Assembly (NCBI RefSeq): GCF_001307035.1
Contig: NZ_LKIU01000003.1
Location: forward strand, 694 to 64,693
Direction of reading: 5' to 3'
Source: Arthrobacter sp. Edens01
GTDB lineage: Bacteria > Actinomycetota > Actinomycetes > Actinomycetales > Micrococcaceae
DNA length: 64,000 nt
Below, piece by piece: positions 9,612-18,806 of the stretch. The notes under the pieces are model-generated. The model saw nothing but the letters and a program-made list of their open reading frames with translations, searched no databases and had not been told where the DNA came from. Made by a program: the position numbers and the translations under genes. Position 1 is the first letter of the stretch. Each line of letters starts with the position of its first letter.

Positions 9612-9677
9612 CCCATCGAGAGGCCAGTTACGGCTCGTTTCACGCCCGAAAAGAGCCGTAACTGGCCTCTCGGCGGT
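9612..9677 (+). repeat. 66-nt palindromic intergenic element, copy 2
   Basis: Lies between the convergent ramB-like and map genes. Perfect 20-bp stem (9617-9636 with 9653-9672) and a 16-nt loop containing CGAAAA. It starts CCCATCGAGA and carries CGAAAAGAG at the same internal position as copy 1. It is well placed to serve as a bidirectional terminator. Confidence 0.82.
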
Positions 9678-9700
9678 CGGCGGGGAGTGCAGGAGAGGGA

Positions 9701-10477
9701 TTACGACGGCGTGGGAAGCGTAAGGATCTCGGCGCCGTCGTCCGTAATAACAATGGTGTGCTCGCTGTGGGCGCTGCGGGCGCCGGTTGCACTGCGCAGC
9801 GTCCAGCCGTCCGCGTCAAAGGTCAGCTGGTCGGTGTCCGCCATGACCCACGGCTCCAGTGCGAGCATCAGGCCGGGGCTGAGCACATAGCCGCGTCCGG
9901 GCCGGCCTGTGTTGGGGATGTGCGGGTCCTGGTGCATGGTGGAGCCGATGCCGTGGCCGCCGAACTCGGTGTTGACGGGGTAGCCGGCTTCGGAGAGTAC
10001 CGTGCCGATGGCATGGGAGAGGTCGCCGATCCGTGCTCCCGGCCCGGCGGCGGCAATTCCGGCTGCCAGTGCCCGTTCGGTGGCGGTAATGAGCTTTATG
10101 CTCTCGGCCGGTTTGGCGTCCCCCACCACAAAGCTGATCGCGGAGTCGGCGGCAATCCCGGCCTTGGACACAGCCAGGTCCAGGCTGAGCAGATCGCCGT
10201 CCTGCAGCTCGTAGTCGTGCGGCAGCCCGTGCAGCACGGCATCGTTCACACCGGTGCAGATGTAGTGGCCGAAAGGCCCGCGGCCGAAGGATGGCGCGTA
10301 GTCGATGTAGCAGGACTCTGCCCCGGCTTCGCGGATCATTTCTCCCGTCCACCGGTCGATTTCCAGCAGGTTGGTGCCGACTGTTGCCCGCTTTTTCATC
10401 GTCTGCAGGATGTCCGCGACCAGGCGGCCGGTGACGCGTGCCTTCGCCACTTCGGCCGGGTTCAGGATCTCGATCAT
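9701..10477 (-). CDS. map: Methionine aminopeptidase, type I
   Basis: Removes the N-terminal initiator Met from nascent proteins in the cytosol. The 258-aa length is standard for type Ia enzymes. The dinuclear metal ligands are visible: Asp in LLSLDLAVSK, Asp in IAADSAISF, His in GHGIGSTMHQDP, Glu in LALEPWVM and Glu in AHSEHTIVIT. A GAAAGG ribosome binding site precedes ATG 10477. It is divergent from the glycosylase gene at 10548. Actinobacteria often carry a second map copy near secY or infA, so this may be a paralogue. Confidence 0.95.
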   Translation of the reverse strand: MIEILNPAEVAKARVTGRLVADILQTMKKRATVGTNLLEIDRWTGEMIREAGAESCYIDYAPSFGRGPFGHYICTGVNDAVLHGLPHDYELQDGDLLSLDLAVSKAGIAADSAISFVVGDAKPAESIKLITATERALAAGIAAAGPGARIGDLSHAIGTVLSEAGYPVNTEFGGHGIGSTMHQDPHIPNTGRPGRGYVLSPGLMLALEPWVMADTDQLTFDADGWTLRSATGARSAHSEHTIVITDDGAEILTLPTPS

Positions 10478-10535
10478 GTGGTGCCTTTCGAGGGCGGGGG
10501 AAATAGGTGTCTGTTCTGCATTCTGGCAGACCGTC

Positions 10536-10541
10536 TAGGGT
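10536..10541 (+). promoter_or_regulatory. Putative -10 hexamer of a leaderless transcript
   Basis: TAGGGT, six bases, then the ATG at 10548. No Shine-Dalgarno sequence is seen. Confidence 0.5.
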
Positions 10542-10547
10542 GTAGGC

Positions 10548-11435
10548 ATGCCCGAGATGCCCGAAGTGCAGGGACTCGCCGATTTCCTGCGGACAAAGCT
10601 GTTGCCGGAGTACGCTCCGCCCGCGCAGGTTAGCGACGTCGAGGTGCTTTCCTTCGCCGTCCTGAAGACAGCGGGCGTGCCGCTGGATGAGCTGCAGAGC
10701 GGCCCCGTGAGCGCGGTCGAACGCCGCGGCAAGTACCTGATCATCACCGCCGGGGGAGTGCACCTGGTGATGCATTTGGCCAAGGCCGGGTGGCTTCGGT
10801 GGTCGGATGCACTGAAGCCGGGAAGGCTGCGGCCAGGCAAGGGCAGGATGGCAATGCGGGTGCGGTTCAGTCCGCCGGAGCCGGGTGGTGATGAACCCGG
10901 ATTCGACCTCACCGAAGCCGGAACCAAGAAGTCCCTGGCCGTCTACCTGGTTCGGGACCCCGACGAAGTGCCGGGCGTCGCGCGGCTGGGACCGGAAGCG
11001 TTCGACGTCGACCCGAAGACTTTTGCGGCGCTGGTCGCCGGGCACCGGGGCCAGATCAAGGGCCTGCTGCGGGACCAGTCGGTGATCGCGGGAATTGGGA
11101 ACGCTTACAGCGACGAGATCCTGCACGCTGCCCATCTCTCACCGTTCGCCAACGCAGCCAAGCTGAAACCTGAGGAAGTGGAGCGGCTTTACCAGGCCAT
11201 GCACGCGGTGCTTGAATCCGCGATCGACAATGCAGCGGGACGCCCGGCAGCCGAACTGAAGGACTCCAAACGCCGTGCCCTGCGGGTCCACGCCCGTACC
11301 GGGGAACCCTGTCCGGTCTGCGGTGACACAGTCCGGGAAGTCTCCTTTGCCGATTCATCCCTGCAGTACTGCCCCACCTGCCAGACCGGCGGAAAGCTGC
11401 TGGCGGACCGGCGGATGTCGAAGCTGCTGAAGTGA
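10548..11435 (+). CDS. Fpg/Nei-family DNA glycosylase
   Basis: Base-excision repair glycosylase/AP lyase, 295 aa. The N-terminus MPEMPEVQ supplies the catalytic Pro2 and Glu3. The helix-two-turn-helix region contains GLLRDQSVIAGIGNAYSDEI, and the C-terminal zinc finger has CPVCGD and YCPTCQTGG. The family consensus is MPELPEVE, and the deviation fits the actinobacterial subgroup usually annotated as formamidopyrimidine-DNA glycosylase-like. A second family member lies at 35752. Whether it prefers 8-oxoguanine or oxidised pyrimidines cannot be read from the sequence. Confidence 0.9.
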   Translation: MPEMPEVQGLADFLRTKLLPEYAPPAQVSDVEVLSFAVLKTAGVPLDELQSGPVSAVERRGKYLIITAGGVHLVMHLAKAGWLRWSDALKPGRLRPGKGRMAMRVRFSPPEPGGDEPGFDLTEAGTKKSLAVYLVRDPDEVPGVARLGPEAFDVDPKTFAALVAGHRGQIKGLLRDQSVIAGIGNAYSDEILHAAHLSPFANAAKLKPEEVERLYQAMHAVLESAIDNAAGRPAAELKDSKRRALRVHARTGEPCPVCGDTVREVSFADSSLQYCPTCQTGGKLLADRRMSKLLK

Positions 11436-11439
11436 GCCT

Positions 11440-12606
11440 CTAGCTCAGGGACACCGGAGCGAGAATCGCCGCCACGACCATAAAAATCAGCACCACAATC
11501 ACAGAAGTGCCGCAGAGCAGCCAGACCCGCCGCTTGGATCCCCGCGGGGCATACCAAATCGCGGCGGCTCCGGCGCCAAGCAGCGCGAGCCCGACGGGCA
11601 GGAACGCGCCAACTTTCGGCCAGGTATTCATGGGCAGCAGCAGGTTCGCTCCGTACATCGTCAGGAAAAGGGCAGGGATTCCGAGGCCGATGGATAGGAG
11701 GGCAACCAGGAGGTTGAAACGTGCCTGGGCATCTGCCTCCCGGGAGCCGGAGATGCTGGACGCAGCCGATAGCAGCATGCGTATGGATTCTGATTCTTTT
11801 TCCAGCTGCCGGCACATTTCCTGACACTGCCGGACGGCGGCGTCATGCAGCCTCATCCACGGCCTGGTCGCGTATGCTGCCGGCTCGTACTGATTGATGA
11901 GGGTAGGGTCCTGAAGCTTCCGGTATGCGTGATAGGCCTCGGAATCAGTGCTGTGAACCCACAACCCTTCCCGTACGGATTCGCGGGCTTGATCAGCCGC
12001 CCGGCCGCAGATGATGTTCAGCTGAAGCAGGGCGGCGATGACATCTGTGTACTGTTCGGAGGCCTTGGTGTCCGTGCTTGATTCGGCGAGACACGTCTCC
12101 AGTGCGTAACGAATCTGGCGGACTGAGGCGACCGCGTTACGCGAGAGTTCGGAGAAGTGCTTTGCGAGGGACGCCGCCGCGTGTGCGCGGTCTTCCGGTA
12201 CGCGGGCACCACCAACCGCTGCATGCAGATGCTCCGCTGTCATCCGTTCGATTTCTTTTCGGCGCTCAGAATCGTCCTCGGGCACAAGCGCAAACTCGTT
12301 GGCCCTGCCGTTCTCAGACCAAGCGGCCACGAGTGTCGCTTCGAGGGCTGTGTCTTCCGGGCCGACAGCGATGAGGACGTAACCCACGGCAACCCAGCGT
12401 TCCCCCAGAGCATTCCCTGGAAAGACCAGCAGGGGTGCGACCCGCAGGCCTCCCGACGCAGCCAGGTTTTCACTCACGGCACGCTCGTCCATGTCCCGGT
12501 TGGACACTGCGCCCGGGCCAAACCGGACGCTGACACGATGACCTGCCTTCAGCATGGTTCCGGTTGTTTCGTCTCGTCCTGTTTCTTGGATCAATGCATC
12601 CCCCAA
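11440..12606 (-). CDS. Membrane protein with CorA-like C-terminal architecture, unknown function
   Basis: A 388-aa protein with a soluble N-terminal domain (about 1-130), a long mostly helical region (about 130-285, including MCRQLEKESESIRMLLSAAS) and three hydrophobic segments at the C-terminus. The sequence ALFLTMYGANLLLPMNTW follows the first membrane helix, where CorA transporters have the YGMN selectivity motif. Here it reads YGAN, then PMN. It could be a distant CorA relative or convergent. The TTG at 12606 has a G-rich upstream stretch; the ATG at residue 18 is an alternative start. No operon partner. Confidence 0.6.
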   Translation of the reverse strand: MGDALIQETGRDETTGTMLKAGHRVSVRFGPGAVSNRDMDERAVSENLAASGGLRVAPLLVFPGNALGERWVAVGYVLIAVGPEDTALEATLVAAWSENGRANEFALVPEDDSERRKEIERMTAEHLHAAVGGARVPEDRAHAAASLAKHFSELSRNAVASVRQIRYALETCLAESSTDTKASEQYTDVIAALLQLNIICGRAADQARESVREGLWVHSTDSEAYHAYRKLQDPTLINQYEPAAYATRPWMRLHDAAVRQCQEMCRQLEKESESIRMLLSAASSISGSREADAQARFNLLVALLSIGLGIPALFLTMYGANLLLPMNTWPKVGAFLPVGLALLGAGAAAIWYAPRGSKRRVWLLCGTSVIVVLIFMVVAAILAPVSLS

Positions 12607-12651
12607 CGTAGCCCCCCAAATAGGTCCTCCCCAGTATGTGCCCTGGACGAG

Positions 12652-12682
12652 GACGGGCCCCGGATTTGATCCGGGGCCCGTC
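12652..12682 (-). terminator. Hairpin downstream of the secreted subtilase
   Basis: Perfect 14-bp stem (GACGGGCCCCGGAT and complement) with loop TTG, 37 nt past the protease stop on the minus strand. Confidence 0.8.
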
Positions 12683-12718
12683 GTCTGTGTGTTGTTTTGT
12701 CAGTGCTTAGCTAGCTGC

Positions 12719-15700
12719 CTAGCGGCTGCACTTCACTGCGCCGTAAGACGCCGTGTAGTCGACCTTCTCTGCCTTGCCCTTACCGAGGAACTTGTAGTGG
12801 GCAGTCACCTCGCCGGCAGGAACGGACAGCTGGCGGGTCTTGATGACCGCCGTCGTCGTCTGTCCCGGCTCGAGCTTCATGACCTTGGCATTGCCGTGCG
12901 GGGACTTCAGATCGATATCCGCGCGGCGGTCACCGTTGTTCGTGAGGGTCACGGTGATCTCGGCCTTGAAAGCGTTGCACTTGCTGACAGCGCTGACCGG
13001 GTTCACGACCTTTTCGGGTACGACGACCGGCAGGATCTCGGCACGTTCGCCGAGGCCGGCGTTGCCGGAGAGATCACCAGTGGCGTTGTGCAGGTGCAGG
13101 AACAGCGCCGAGGCTTCGGTGGTGTCCTGGCTGCGGTTGACCGTGAGCTTTCCGCCGTCGACGTCTGCGAACAGCGCATCCGGCGAGGCGCCGGAGAACC
13201 ACAGTGCCGGGTTGGCGGCGTCGAACTTGATGAACTCCGTTGAATCCACCGGTACGGTTCGTCCGGTGTTATCGACGTTGTACAGGCTCCACGTCACAAC
13301 CTTGTACTGCAACGGCAGGGAGTCAGCGGCCGGATCCAGTCCCAGGGCAGCGACGCTGACCGGAAGGGTCACCGTGTTGCTGTCGAAGGTGTTGGTGTCC
13401 ATGTTGCCCTGCTGGCCGTTGGCACCGGTCTGGTCTACCAGGGTTGAGGTGCCGTTCGGGTTCAGGCGGTAGGTGTTGACCAGGACCAGGTCCAGGTCAT
13501 CGGCTCGGCCAGTGGCTACGAGGTAGTCGGCCGTGCCGTCCATGTTGGTGTCGATCTCGACGTTGACCTCATTGTGGCCGCCCAGGATGGGCCAGTTGTC
13601 CCACGTGCTCAGGCCGAAGTTGAGCACGCCGTCCAGCGCGTCGCCGCCCGCAGCCTTCACGGCCGGAACGGTGGTGGATGCACCGACTGCGGAAAGGTCC
13701 ATTGAGTTCATGGACTCCAGTGCCAGGTCATCACGCTTGTCGCTCTGGGCGCCAAGAACCAGCGGCGAAACCAGGGACAGATAAGTGGAATCTCCCGTTC
13801 CCTGCAGCAGGTCGCGTCCCGTGAGGGTCACGTCCGCTGCCAGTGCCTCGGAATCAGCAAAGCTGATCTCGGTACCGGCTGTCATGTCCGACGTCGGCTT
13901 GGGAGCCGAGTAGACGGGCACACGCAGGGTGGGGATGCCGGCACTTGCCAGCTGGACGCGTCCGGAGACATCAGCCAGGTACTGGCGCTGAAGACCCAGC
14001 TGCTCCACATCGGCCGCCGGATCCATCGTCTTGGCCAGGGTCGTCGGATCGGTGATCGTGAGCGTTACGTCTACGGTTGCCTTGGCGTTGGCACCAACGC
14101 TGACGCTGGGAGCCGTAGTGATTTCCACGCCGGGCATGGTGGAGGCCGGCAGGTAGCTGACGTCAAACGTGCGCGGGCGGTCCGACTTGTTCTGGACCGT
14201 GACCTTGCGGGTCACGGTCAGCGCATCGGCGCCAACTTCCAGGATGCCGAAGTTGACGCTGGTGAGCGTCTGGTCCTCGGAATCGTAGGCCATGACCTTG
14301 GAGTTGACGGCGTCAAGGACATCCACGCGTCCGGATCCGACACGGTTAGGACCGTGCACGGCGCCGTTGGCGGCCAGGACGTCATGGGTGGCCGTGTTCA
14401 TGATGGTGTTCTTGACCTCGTACGGGCTGTAGTCCGTAGCGGCGTAGAGCAGGGCAGCCAGGCCGGCGACGTGCGGCGTAGCCATGGAGGTGCCGCTGCT
14501 TACCGAGGCGCCGTTGCCGGAACCGACGTTGGCTGAACCGATCGACGAACCGGGGGCAGCGACGTCGGGCTTCACCACACCGTTGGAGCCGTGCAGACCG
14601 CGGGAGGAGAAGGAGCTAACCGTGTCCAGGGCGTTGGATGGGCCAGTTGCGGTGCCCATGAAAGCCGGGTCGAGGCGCACAGTCAGGGAACCCTCGACGG
14701 CGGCGGGACGCAGCCGCTCGGAGGACTCGCGGTTGAGCTGGATGCCGGGAAGCGTGGTGTTGCCGCCGATTCCGGCGTCGAACACGTCGCGGGGAGAATC
14801 CAGGACGACGCCGGTTGCGCCGGCAGCCTCCGCGTTGTTGAACCGGACGCCTGAACCACAGGGGAACGCGCCGTTTTCGTCTTCCCACTGGATCCAGACC
14901 CATTTGTCAGTCAGGGAACCGGCCGGGAAAGCGGTGCAGCCGAAGGCATTGGAGGCGGGGGCCACCACGACGTCGCCGGTCAGCCGTTCAGGAGAAACGG
15001 CGGGATCCGAGTAGTTGAAGTTCACGGAGTACTGTCCGGCAGCGGTGGTGGTTCCCGTGGATTCCTCAGCGCTGACGATTTCGGCGCGGTCCAGCGAAAT
15101 CTGCGAACCGATGGAGCTGGCCACAGTCAGGGAGGACTTGGCGTTGCCGGGGGAACCGCCAACGTTGTAGACGTCGCCGGCGTTGCCGGAAGCGACTACG
15201 GAGAGGATGCCCTGTTCGGTCAGCTTGTCCACGATGTCATTCTCGGGATCATCGACAGGTGCGTAGTCGGAGCCGAGTGACATGTTCACGACCTGCGCGC
15301 GGTCGGAGAAGTCGCCGTCGCCGTTGGGGTCCAGGACGTAGTCAAGGGCCTGGCCCACTACCTCGGAGGAACCGGTGCAGCCGAAGACACGGATGCTGAC
15401 CAGCTGCGCTTCCGGAGCGGAACCCGGGCCGATGCGCATGTCGTTGACGTCCGCCGCTGTCAGGGACGAGTAATCGCCCTTGAACGTGGCGCCATCAGAG
15501 CCTGTTCCGTAGCCGGCAGCTGTGCCTGCCACGTGGGTACCGTGGCCCTGGCAGTCCATCGGGTTGAGGTCCGGCTTGGGGATCGGCTGGTAATTCGCAG
15601 CGGACGGGTCGGCGTTATAGTCATCGCCCACCAGGTCATAGCCGCCGATGAACTTGTCCGTGTCGATCAGGCCGCTGTCGGCGGCAGGGATAACCGGGGA

Positions 15701-16351
15701 GGCCTGGGCTGCCTCGTAGGCCTCGATGGTGCCGGGGCCGCCGAAGTCACTGTGCGTGTAATCGATGCCGGTGTCCAGGACAGCGATGGTGATGCCGTTG
15801 CCGGTCTGCTGGCGTTCGACCCAGGTATTAAGGGCGCGGGTATCAATATCCGCACCCTTGTTGTCGATTGTCTTGGGGACGATCCGGGTGATCTTCGCGA
15901 CGTCGTCGCGCTCTGCCAGGGCCTTGATGGCGTCTGCATCGCCGACGATGCCCACGCCGGGAAGGCTGTTGGTGGTGGTGTAAAGGGTGCTTGCGTCCGC
16001 TTCCGCGGCCACCGACTCAGCCTGGGATTCAATGGCTGACCGGATCTGCTGCACACGGGGAGCATCAACTACAGGCTCCCGCTTGCCTTCCTTGACTGCG
16101 TCCGGCTGGGTCTGCTCGAAGGCGCCTTCGCCGGTGAACTGGACGTAGACGGAGACTTCACCGTCAACGCCGCGGAGGCTCGGGGATACCTTTTGCTCCG
16201 CAAACTTTTCAACCGTGAATCCTTGGGCAGCGTTGTCCGTGCCGGCGGGTTCAGTGGCATGGGCCGGTAGGCCTAGGCCTGCCGTGAGTGCAAGGCCGGC
16301 AACTGCAGCAGTAGCCACAGCACCTGGCCTGTGATGAATGGACCGTCTCAT
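12719..16351 (-). CDS. Secreted subtilisin-like serine protease (S8) with PA domain
   Basis: A 1210-aa exported protease. Signal peptide 1-32 (cleavage after AHA), inhibitor I9-type propeptide about 60-155, then the S8 catalytic domain: Asp193 (AVLDTGIDYTH), His270 (GHGTHVAG), oxyanion Asn390 (ASGNAGD) and Ser622 (GTSMATPHVAG). A protease-associated domain (about 430-560) is inserted between Asn390 and Ser622. The remaining 550 residues look like beta-rich, fibronectin/Ig-like modules ending without LPXTG motif or membrane anchor, so it is probably released. This layout matches the lactocepin/vpr-like group. It probably digests extracellular protein. Neighbours do not suggest a narrower role. 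Confidence 0.93.
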   Translation of the reverse strand: MRRSIHHRPGAVATAAVAGLALTAGLGLPAHATEPAGTDNAAQGFTVEKFAEQKVSPSLRGVDGEVSVYVQFTGEGAFEQTQPDAVKEGKREPVVDAPRVQQIRSAIESQAESVAAEADASTLYTTTNSLPGVGIVGDADAIKALAERDDVAKITRIVPKTIDNKGADIDTRALNTWVERQQTGNGITIAVLDTGIDYTHSDFGGPGTIEAYEAAQASPVIPAADSGLIDTDKFIGGYDLVGDDYNADPSAANYQPIPKPDLNPMDCQGHGTHVAGTAAGYGTGSDGATFKGDYSSLTAADVNDMRIGPGSAPEAQLVSIRVFGCTGSSEVVGQALDYVLDPNGDGDFSDRAQVVNMSLGSDYAPVDDPENDIVDKLTEQGILSVVASGNAGDVYNVGGSPGNAKSSLTVASSIGSQISLDRAEIVSAEESTGTTTAAGQYSVNFNYSDPAVSPERLTGDVVVAPASNAFGCTAFPAGSLTDKWVWIQWEDENGAFPCGSGVRFNNAEAAGATGVVLDSPRDVFDAGIGGNTTLPGIQLNRESSERLRPAAVEGSLTVRLDPAFMGTATGPSNALDTVSSFSSRGLHGSNGVVKPDVAAPGSSIGSANVGSGNGASVSSGTSMATPHVAGLAALLYAATDYSPYEVKNTIMNTATHDVLAANGAVHGPNRVGSGRVDVLDAVNSKVMAYDSEDQTLTSVNFGILEVGADALTVTRKVTVQNKSDRPRTFDVSYLPASTMPGVEITTAPSVSVGANAKATVDVTLTITDPTTLAKTMDPAADVEQLGLQRQYLADVSGRVQLASAGIPTLRVPVYSAPKPTSDMTAGTEISFADSEALAADVTLTGRDLLQGTGDSTYLSLVSPLVLGAQSDKRDDLALESMNSMDLSAVGASTTVPAVKAAGGDALDGVLNFGLSTWDNWPILGGHNEVNVEIDTNMDGTADYLVATGRADDLDLVLVNTYRLNPNGTSTLVDQTGANGQQGNMDTNTFDSNTVTLPVSVAALGLDPAADSLPLQYKVVTWSLYNVDNTGRTVPVDSTEFIKFDAANPALWFSGASPDALFADVDGGKLTVNRSQDTTEASALFLHLHNATGDLSGNAGLGERAEILPVVVPEKVVNPVSAVSKCNAFKAEITVTLTNNGDRRADIDLKSPHGNAKVMKLEPGQTTTAVIKTRQLSVPAGEVTAHYKFLGKGKAEKVDYTASYGAVKCSR

Positions 16352-16703
16352 TGTGCTCCTTGAACATTCCGCCGCGTGCTACCGGAAGAACGCCGTCGAA
16401 GACCTAGAGACTAGAGACTTACAAACGCCACCTGCCGGCTGCTGACACACGTGACAGCTTTACCTTTGTGCCCCCATACCCCCGTGGTGGGGTGCCAGCG
16501 TGCACCTACGGCCCCCAAGAAATGACTGCAGCCGTAGGCATACCCTAAGGGAGCAACCCGCATCATCAAAGGTTTCCTAAATACTTCGGCAATTTTTGCT
16601 GACGGTATTGACGCAGAGTCTTTTGTGCTGGATAAGCATGCAAAAGGCGGCCTTTCAAAGAATATTGAAAGGCCGCCTTTTGCGTGGCAGGTTATTCGTG
16701 CGT
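16352..16703 (-). other. Intergenic region upstream of the subtilase
   Basis: 352 nt with no credible ORF. The part near 16352-16560 should hold the protease promoter, but I see no convincing -35/-10 pair. The other end holds the pdxK terminator. Confidence 0.5.
16640..16683 (-). terminator. Strong hairpin downstream of pdxK
   Basis: Perfect 19-bp stem (starting GCAAAAGGCGGCC) with a 6-nt loop AGAATA, 20 nt past the kinase stop. Confidence 0.88.
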
Positions 16704-17531
16704 CTAGAGGGCCGGACCGCTGGCGGCGCCGCCCTGCCAGAGCGCATCGAACGGGGTGTTGGAGGAGACCCGGTTGCGGATTCCTTCGGTAACAAAAGCC
16801 TTGGCGGTGCGGGCAGCCTCCAGCGGCGTCGCACCCTTGGCGAGTTCGGCTGTGATGGCGGCGGCCAGGGTGCAGCCGGCACCGCTGACGGCAACGTCGC
16901 CTACCTTCGGGGCGCGGAGCACTTCCATAGCCTGGCCGTCATAGAAAACGTCGACGGCGTCCTCACCTTCCAGCCGCACGCCGCCCTTGGCGAGCACCAC
17001 TGCGCCTGATGCTTCGTGGATGCGGCGGGCTGCCTCCTTGAGGTCCTCCACGGATTCGATTGCGTCCATGCCGGCAAGTGACATGGATTCGAAGTGGTTC
17101 GGGGTAACAAAGGTGGCCAGCGGAAGGATCTGCGCCTTCAGGGCCTGGTCGGTGTCCAGTGCCGCTCCCGGCTCCTGTCCCTTGCAGATCAGTACGGGGT
17201 CCAGCACGATGTTGGTCCAGTCCTGGCTCTGCAGGGCCTTTGCCACTGTGTCGATGGTGGCCGGGGTGCCCAGCATGCCGATCTTCACGGTGCCCAGGTC
17301 ATAGGCAGTCTGAATGGCCTCGAGCTGGTCTGCGATGACCTGGGAATCTACAGGCACGAAGCGGTGGTTCCAGTTGTCCTTGGGATCGAAGGACACGATG
17401 CAGGTCAGGGCCGCAATGCCGTAGGTGCCAAGCTCCTGGAAGGTCTTGAGATCAGCCTGGGCGCCTGCTCCGCCGGTGGCTTCGGAGCCGGCGATGGTGA
17501 GCGTGACGGGAGGGTGTGTGTTTGAAGACAT
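16704..17531 (-). CDS. pdxK: ThiD-family pyridoxine (or HMP) kinase
   Basis: A 275-aa ribokinase-fold kinase of the vitamin salvage pathways. LTIAGSEATGGAGAQADLK is the ThiD/PdxK N-terminal substrate loop and VAVSGAGCTLAAAITAEL holds the anion hole. Features such as YGIAALTCIVSFDPKDNWNH and VLDPVLICKGQ follow the Bacillus PdxK subtype rather than classic ThiD, so phosphorylation of pyridoxine/pyridoxal is the better guess. The Cys in GAGCT is where Bacillus-type PdxK also has Cys. No thi genes are nearby. HMP-phosphate kinase activity remains an alternative. Confidence 0.82.
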   Translation of the reverse strand: MSSNTHPPVTLTIAGSEATGGAGAQADLKTFQELGTYGIAALTCIVSFDPKDNWNHRFVPVDSQVIADQLEAIQTAYDLGTVKIGMLGTPATIDTVAKALQSQDWTNIVLDPVLICKGQEPGAALDTDQALKAQILPLATFVTPNHFESMSLAGMDAIESVEDLKEAARRIHEASGAVVLAKGGVRLEGEDAVDVFYDGQAMEVLRAPKVGDVAVSGAGCTLAAAITAELAKGATPLEAARTAKAFVTEGIRNRVSSNTPFDALWQGGAASGPAL

Positions 17532-17592
17532 AGGTACATCTTCTACCTAACCCAGGGCGCCCCGCCACCCGGTTTCGCTGCAGGCCGCAGGG

Positions 17593-18075
17593 CTAGTAAC
17601 GCACGTCCATAAGCCGCCAGACAGCCAGCCTCCCGGCGGCCGCTGACATTCCGATTGCCAGTGCCATAAGCAGCGGCACGCCGATCGATCCGGCGATCAG
17701 CCCAATGACCAGCCAGGCCAGCAGGGTCGGAACCAGAAAAAAGGCCAGGACATGCAGCCACTGGTTGGGAACGCCGCGCAGCATCAGCCCCAGGACCAGG
17801 CCCACGGGCGCAGCGGTCGGGAGTCCCATGCCGGCGGCATAGAACGCCGCAATCACGATGATCCAAAGGTAGCCCCAGAAATCCCGCGAGGTTCCCCACC
17901 CAATCGCTACGGTCGCCATCACAGCGACCAGCAGGCAGGCAATGGCGTACCCGGTGACAAAGGCAACGGGGCCGAAGGTGACGCGAGGGGCGAGCAGCAT
18001 GGGCGCATTGGCGGAGGAAGCGGCACTGTCGGTGCCCGCTGTGGCGACACCGTCGTCGTCCGCGTTTTCAGTCAT
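17593..18075 (-). CDS. Small integral membrane protein, unknown
   Basis: A 160-aa protein with a hydrophilic N-terminus of about 30 residues and four predicted membrane helices (for example FVTGYAIACLLVAVMATVAI and LLMALAIGMSAAAGRLAVW). I recognise no family. Its ATG lies within the last 8 nt of the upstream TetR gene, so the two are translationally coupled and this is likely an autoregulated regulator/membrane pair. Confidence 0.7.
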   Translation of the reverse strand: MTENADDDGVATAGTDSAASSANAPMLLAPRVTFGPVAFVTGYAIACLLVAVMATVAIGWGTSRDFWGYLWIIVIAAFYAAGMGLPTAAPVGLVLGLMLRGVPNQWLHVLAFFLVPTLLAWLVIGLIAGSIGVPLLMALAIGMSAAAGRLAVWRLMDVRY

Positions 18076-18763
18076 GCGATCGTGCTCCTCGCAGCAGCTT
18101 CACCACATCTTCCACGATATTGCGCACAACCGGTAGGCGGGAGAGGATCACAAGCTTGGCGACCAGCGGGGCCGTGTTTGCCACCAGGCGGCGGGAGCGT
18201 GCCTGCCCGGGAGAGGAGTCGTAGACCCAGAAGAGGGTGACGCCCATGTGGACCAGCCATAGCAGTTCCGGGAGATCGTCGCGGACCGCCAGCGGGGGCT
18301 GCGGGCGCGCAGCCTGCACGGCCTGGCGGTAGACCGCGATCGACTTGCCGCGGCCGACCTGTGCCGCGTCCGCCTGCACTGCCTGCGCCGCGCCAGTGCC
18401 CTGGCGGGTTTTCTGCGGCGCCGGGAGGGCTGCGGTCTTGAGGAACTGATGGCCCAGGGAATGGTACGGGGCAAGGACATCCAGATTTGCCTGCAGGATG
18501 ACCCGCAGGTGTTCACCCAGGTTGTGCCCTTCGCGCAGCAGCGGCAGGGCGGCGGAGCGGTGTTCGTCCTGCAGCGACCGGTAGAGCTCGGCCACGATCG
18601 CGTCTTTGGAGGAGAAGTAGTAATAGGCGTTTCCCGTGGAGACGCCGGCCGCAGCGGCGATGCCGCGCATGGTGGTGCGTTCAAATCCCTGGTCGCGGAA
18701 AAGCTGCGTCGCGGCCTCTACCAGCCGCTGCCGGGTGGCTTCACTCTTTGACCCGGCGGCCAT
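18068..18763 (-). CDS. TetR-family transcriptional regulator
   Basis: A 231-aa regulator. The helix-turn-helix is at the N-terminus (TRQRLVEAATQLFRDQGFER, then GIAAAAGVSTGNAYYYFSSK), followed by an all-helical ligand domain. The ATG at 18763 has GAGG at short spacing; the frame is open a further 12 codons. A 28-bp near-perfect palindrome 44 nt upstream of the start is the probable operator. The gene overlaps the membrane-protein gene downstream by 8 nt and is divergent from yhhQ. The ligand is unknown. Confidence 0.9.
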   Translation of the reverse strand: MAAGSKSEATRQRLVEAATQLFRDQGFERTTMRGIAAAAGVSTGNAYYYFSSKDAIVAELYRSLQDEHRSAALPLLREGHNLGEHLRVILQANLDVLAPYHSLGHQFLKTAALPAPQKTRQGTGAAQAVQADAAQVGRGKSIAVYRQAVQAARPQPPLAVRDDLPELLWLVHMGVTLFWVYDSSPGQARSRRLVANTAPLVAKLVILSRLPVVRNIVEDVVKLLRGARSHD

Positions 18764-18806
18764 CGGTCCTCTGTTCCTCTTATGTCCTTCTACCCGCAAA
18801 TTACAT

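Noticed and set aside
9816-11135. 439-codon minus-strand ORF across map and the glycosylase gene
   Set aside because: Frame-shifted shadow covering two divergent, well-supported genes.
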